From Cucumis sativus (taxonomy: Eukaryota > Streptophyta > Magnoliopsida > Cucurbitales > Cucurbitaceae), in contig NC_026655.2 in NCBI RefSeq assembly GCF_000004075.3, positions 18,461,489 to 18,525,488 of the forward strand: a stretch of 64,000 nt of DNA, read 5' to 3'. The notes under the pieces were generated by a model. The model made no database searches, was not told where the DNA came from, and was given only the letters and a program-made list of their open reading frames with translations. Every line of letters begins with the position of its first letter. Within the stretch, counting starts at the first letter, position 1. The position numbers and the translations under genes are program-made. Below are positions 60,973-64,000 of this stretch, one piece after another.

Positions 60973-63621
60973 ATGCTTCGCCTCCGCCGCAACTTCCATC
61001 TCTCCCGCCACCCTCTTCTCTTCAAACCCTTCTCCACCGCCGCCCCTCTGCCTCCTCTTCACCTCCCACTCTCCCATCCCACTTACATTCTTTGGGGCTC
61101 CAATACCTCCGTTGGCAAAACCTTAGTTTCCGCTGGCCTCGCCTCCTCCTTCCTCCACTCCGATTCTCCTTCCAATTTCCTCTACCTCAAGCCCATCCAA
61201 ACCGGCTTTCCTTCCGATTCCGATTCCCGTTTCGTCTTCCATAAGCTTTCCTCCCTATACCGACGCCGCCACGCCCGTCTCTCTCTTCTGGCCTCCGATC
61301 ATGTTCTCAATGCCTCTCTCCCTGTTCTAAACTCCATCACTGGTTGCGGAGATGGGAGTGAATTGGCAATGTGCGAACTGGGTCAGTATGAAGAACAACG
61401 ATTGGTGGGGGAGGAATCCGGTTTGGGTTCGAGGTTAATTTGTAAGACCATGTATGCCTGGAAAGAGGCTGTTTCTCCGCATTTAGCTGCTGAGAGGGAA
61501 AGCGGGGTGGTGGACGATGCCCTTGTGATACAGTCGCTGCAGAGTTGCTTAAATTCTGGATTGGGAGTGAATGGGGAGAGTGAGGGTGCAGAAACCAGAG
61601 CCATGTGTCTCGTCGAGACAGCCGGTGGGGTTGCTAGTCCAGGCCCATCTGGGTCCCTTCAGTGTGATTTATACAGGTTCCAATAACATTCTGTCATTGT
61701 AGCATACCACGTAGTATTGATTATTCTATTAGTACTTAGTACTGCATAACCATCTTTCATGTTTCTTTCTATTTTTAAATTAAGGGTGGAGCACACCACA
61801 TGGAGACTTTTTACCGGTTGCAAAAATGGAAAAATGCCATGGCTAATTATTGGCTTTCCGAAAGAAAATTTCACTTCTATAATTTAAATTTCACTACCAT
61901 GGGTAATCGTCAAATGTGTAACTAATCTGAATTCGTCTCAGTTGGATTCTGGATTTTTGTAGATGTGCCAATGCCAAGTTGGAGCCTTTTGAAGATAACA
62001 TTTTCTCTTAACGTGTTAGTTACTTAGTTTACAAGACCTGGACCCTCCGTTGCTCGCATTGTCTGGTGCACCCTGTTGTTTGTAATGAATATTCTGTATT
62101 TTCTTATCATGCAAACGACATCTTCACTGAGGCTTTTATTATGCTATTTGTTTCCTGTGCCTCTTTTTTTCCATTAAAAAACTTCTCTTTGAGTTTCCTT
62201 TATCTTGTAACCCTTTTTGCGGCAGGGCATTTCGGTTTACTGACTAGAATACGAAATGCTAAATGTATTTTGTTTTATTCTTTATATTCTGTGACTCTGA
62301 AATCTATAATTGAACTTTAATGAGTAAGAAATCATGATAAAGAATGAGTTGTTTATATATTTTACAATTTTCTCAGAGTGATGGTGTTAAATCATGGTTT
62401 GTATATAGCATGTAAGTTTACTTGAGTCCCGAGTTTCAGATCTTCATTTCTTTCTATCAGGTCTTTTCGTTTACCCTGCCTTCTTGTCGGTGATGGCCGG
62501 CTGGGTGGTATTTCTGGGACAATTTCAGCATATGAGACCTTGAAACTTAGAGGCTACGATGTTGCTGCCATTATCTTTGCTGATAATGGCCTTGAAAATG
62601 AGGTGGTGCTAAGTTCTCATCTTCGTGATAGGTAAACTGAATTACTTCTGATTGTTAGTGTTACTTCACAGGAGGAAAGTAAACACGCAAGTATACGACA
62701 TCGTGTTATTCTATGGCATTAATATTTTCTTAATAGGAAATACGAGTGTATCAAATAAAAATGGTTGCAGAAGTGAAGGGGATAATGCCTCACCCAAGCA
62801 AAGCCCTTAGAGGTATAAAATATGGCCCTCAAATGGTATTATTGAGGAGTAAAAAAAAAAAGTGCTAGAAAGATATCAATGAGAGGAAGCCTGTAACACT
62901 AACATGTACAAAGTTGAGAAACCCATAATCTCTCTCTCACGCCAAATATCCTATATGAGGGCTCGACAAGCATTCAAATAAACATGTCAAGATTTGCTTT
63001 TTAAGTATATTCCTTCAAAAGATTGGATGCTAAAATCCAGTATATTTCTTGGTATGCACTTGCAAGTTGCAACATGAAAAATAAACCAAAATTTCTTTTA
63101 ACTTTAGGAAATTTAACTATTCAGATATACTTTACCACCCATATTTGAGTCCTGTTGGTAGGGCCAATCGGTATTGCTGATAATCAACCAAGTTGCCTGT
63201 TACCACATTTCCGCAACGTAGTGGCTGCTAGCATGACGTCGTTTTTATTTCATTTTCACCGATAAACCATATTGTTCTCATCTACCGTTGTAATTTTCTT
63301 CACTTCAATGTATATTTCAGCTTTGAGTTGAGGCATGTTCATTTATTTTTTACTTTTAGGGTGCCAATTCTGGTGCTACCTCCCATTCCTGCTGATATAA
63401 CAGACGACCTGATGGATTGGTTTGATAACTCTCAGAACGTATTTGATTCTCTGAAGGAAATAATGTTATCAGCTTATTCTAAAAGACTTAACAGATTGCG
63501 AGAAATGCCAAAAAAGGCAAAGAGTATTTTTTGGTGGCCATTCACCCAGCATAAACTTGTGGCAGATGAAGCTGTTACAGTAATTGATTCTCGCTGTGGT
63601 GAGAACTTCACTGTTTTCAAG
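60973..63621 (+). CDS. BIO3-BIO1: Bifunctional dethiobiotin synthetase / DAPA aminotransferase, 5' part
   Basis: Three exons, 60973-61676, 62461-62631 and 63360-63621, all joined with AG/G phase 2 junctions, give the first 379 residues. The gene runs off the window. Residues 1 to about 25 are Arg/Leu/Ser-rich and look mitochondrial. The dethiobiotin synthetase half has the P-loop GSNTSVGKT at 42-50, the substrate-side motif KPIQTG, and ETAGG at 215-219 followed by SPGPSG. The aminotransferase half starts with the signature WWPFTQH at 350-356. The enzyme carries out two successive steps of biotin synthesis in mitochondria: KAPA to DAPA, then DAPA to dethiobiotin. The order BIO3 then BIO1 in one protein matches the plant fusion. 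No break was found in the part present. The rest of the aminotransferase domain, with its PLP lysine, is outside. Confidence 0.95.
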
Positions 63622-64000
63622 GTGCAACTCGGAATTTCTGTTACTAAATGATATATTTGCACGTGTTTTCAGCTTATAATTTTACTCAGAGTTTCCCTTT
63701 TCGTTCTAGGTGCATATAGTTTAATTCTCCATGCATATATGTGGATGTCTTGAATTTGTAAATTTGTAAATTTTAATATTATTGAAATAAAATTTATCCA
63801 ATAAAAATCTTATATGAGCTTACAAGTCTATATTTTGAAAATGTTATCCACTTTCCCCATTATTTTTTGTGAAGAAATTTTAATTTGTAACATCAGTTAG
63901 GAGTTGTTGTCTGAGAGATCCCTGTTGAAATACCTGTATTATTTTAACCTTTTGACTTCATTTATATTAAATGTTTTAATTTGCTGACCTTGAAACTGAC
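63622..64000 (+). other. Start of BIO3-BIO1 intron 3
   Basis: After the AAG/GTGCAA donor at 63621 the sequence turns AT-rich with stops in all frames. No further exon of the fusion protein is visible before the window ends. Confidence 0.7.

Noticed and set aside
1-64000. tRNA or rRNA genes
   Set aside because: I found no B-box-like GGTTCGAATCC pattern with a cloverleaf around it and no rRNA sequence; a tRNAscan run would settle it.

Overview
This is a window of a dicot plant nuclear genome. It is strongly AT-rich, its genes are sparse and multi-exon with GT-AG introns, and it carries typical angiosperm families: R2R3-MYB, UDP-glycosyltransferase, PR-1/CAP, a fused BIO3-BIO1 and a CACTA transposon. 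I lean towards a cucurbit (Cucumis or a relative), because the dispersed 'TCTATCA..TGATAGA / TTGCTATATTTGC' inverted-repeat elements resemble ones I remember from cucurbit sequence. That is a weak, memory-based inference.

Layout. 0-0.2 kb: first exon of a probable plastid protein on the minus strand. 0.2-9.7 kb: gene-poor, with short repeats and a MITE-like foldback near 8.5 kb. 9.7-14.9 kb: a ten-exon DUF676-type lipase on the minus strand, rebuilt here at 424 codons, with one probable U12-type (AT-AG) intron and one GC-AG intron. 19.0-23.4 kb: two PR-1/CAP genes tail to tail. 28.4-31.1 kb: a UGT78-like flavonoid glycosyltransferase. 31.2-34.5 kb: two related tiny ORFs, a copia fossil between them, and a small promoter-bearing ORF whose frame is broken just after its ATG. 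35.6-37.4 kb: a MYB36 orthologue. 37.5-47.5 kb: mostly non-coding, with one decayed coiled-coil gene. 47.5-60.9 kb: an uncharacterised coiled-coil gene whose late intron holds a ~10 kb CACTA element (48.18-58.21 kb). 61.0-64 kb: the 5' part of the bifunctional biotin gene BIO3-BIO1, head to head with the coiled-coil gene.

Gene order recalls two Arabidopsis segments that I remember as homeologous: At4g25770 (hydrolase)/At4g25780 (CAP) and At5g57590-At5g57625 (BIO1, BIO3, MYB36, CAP). Here members of both lie in one block, so the window looks like the single-copy ancestral arrangement, with the UGT, the small ORFs and the transposon as additions.

The most interesting items are the CACTA element with a Ulp1-type protease gene inside a host intron, the two rare introns in the lipase, the paired micro-ORFs, and the 84-bp bidirectional start region of BIO3-BIO1.
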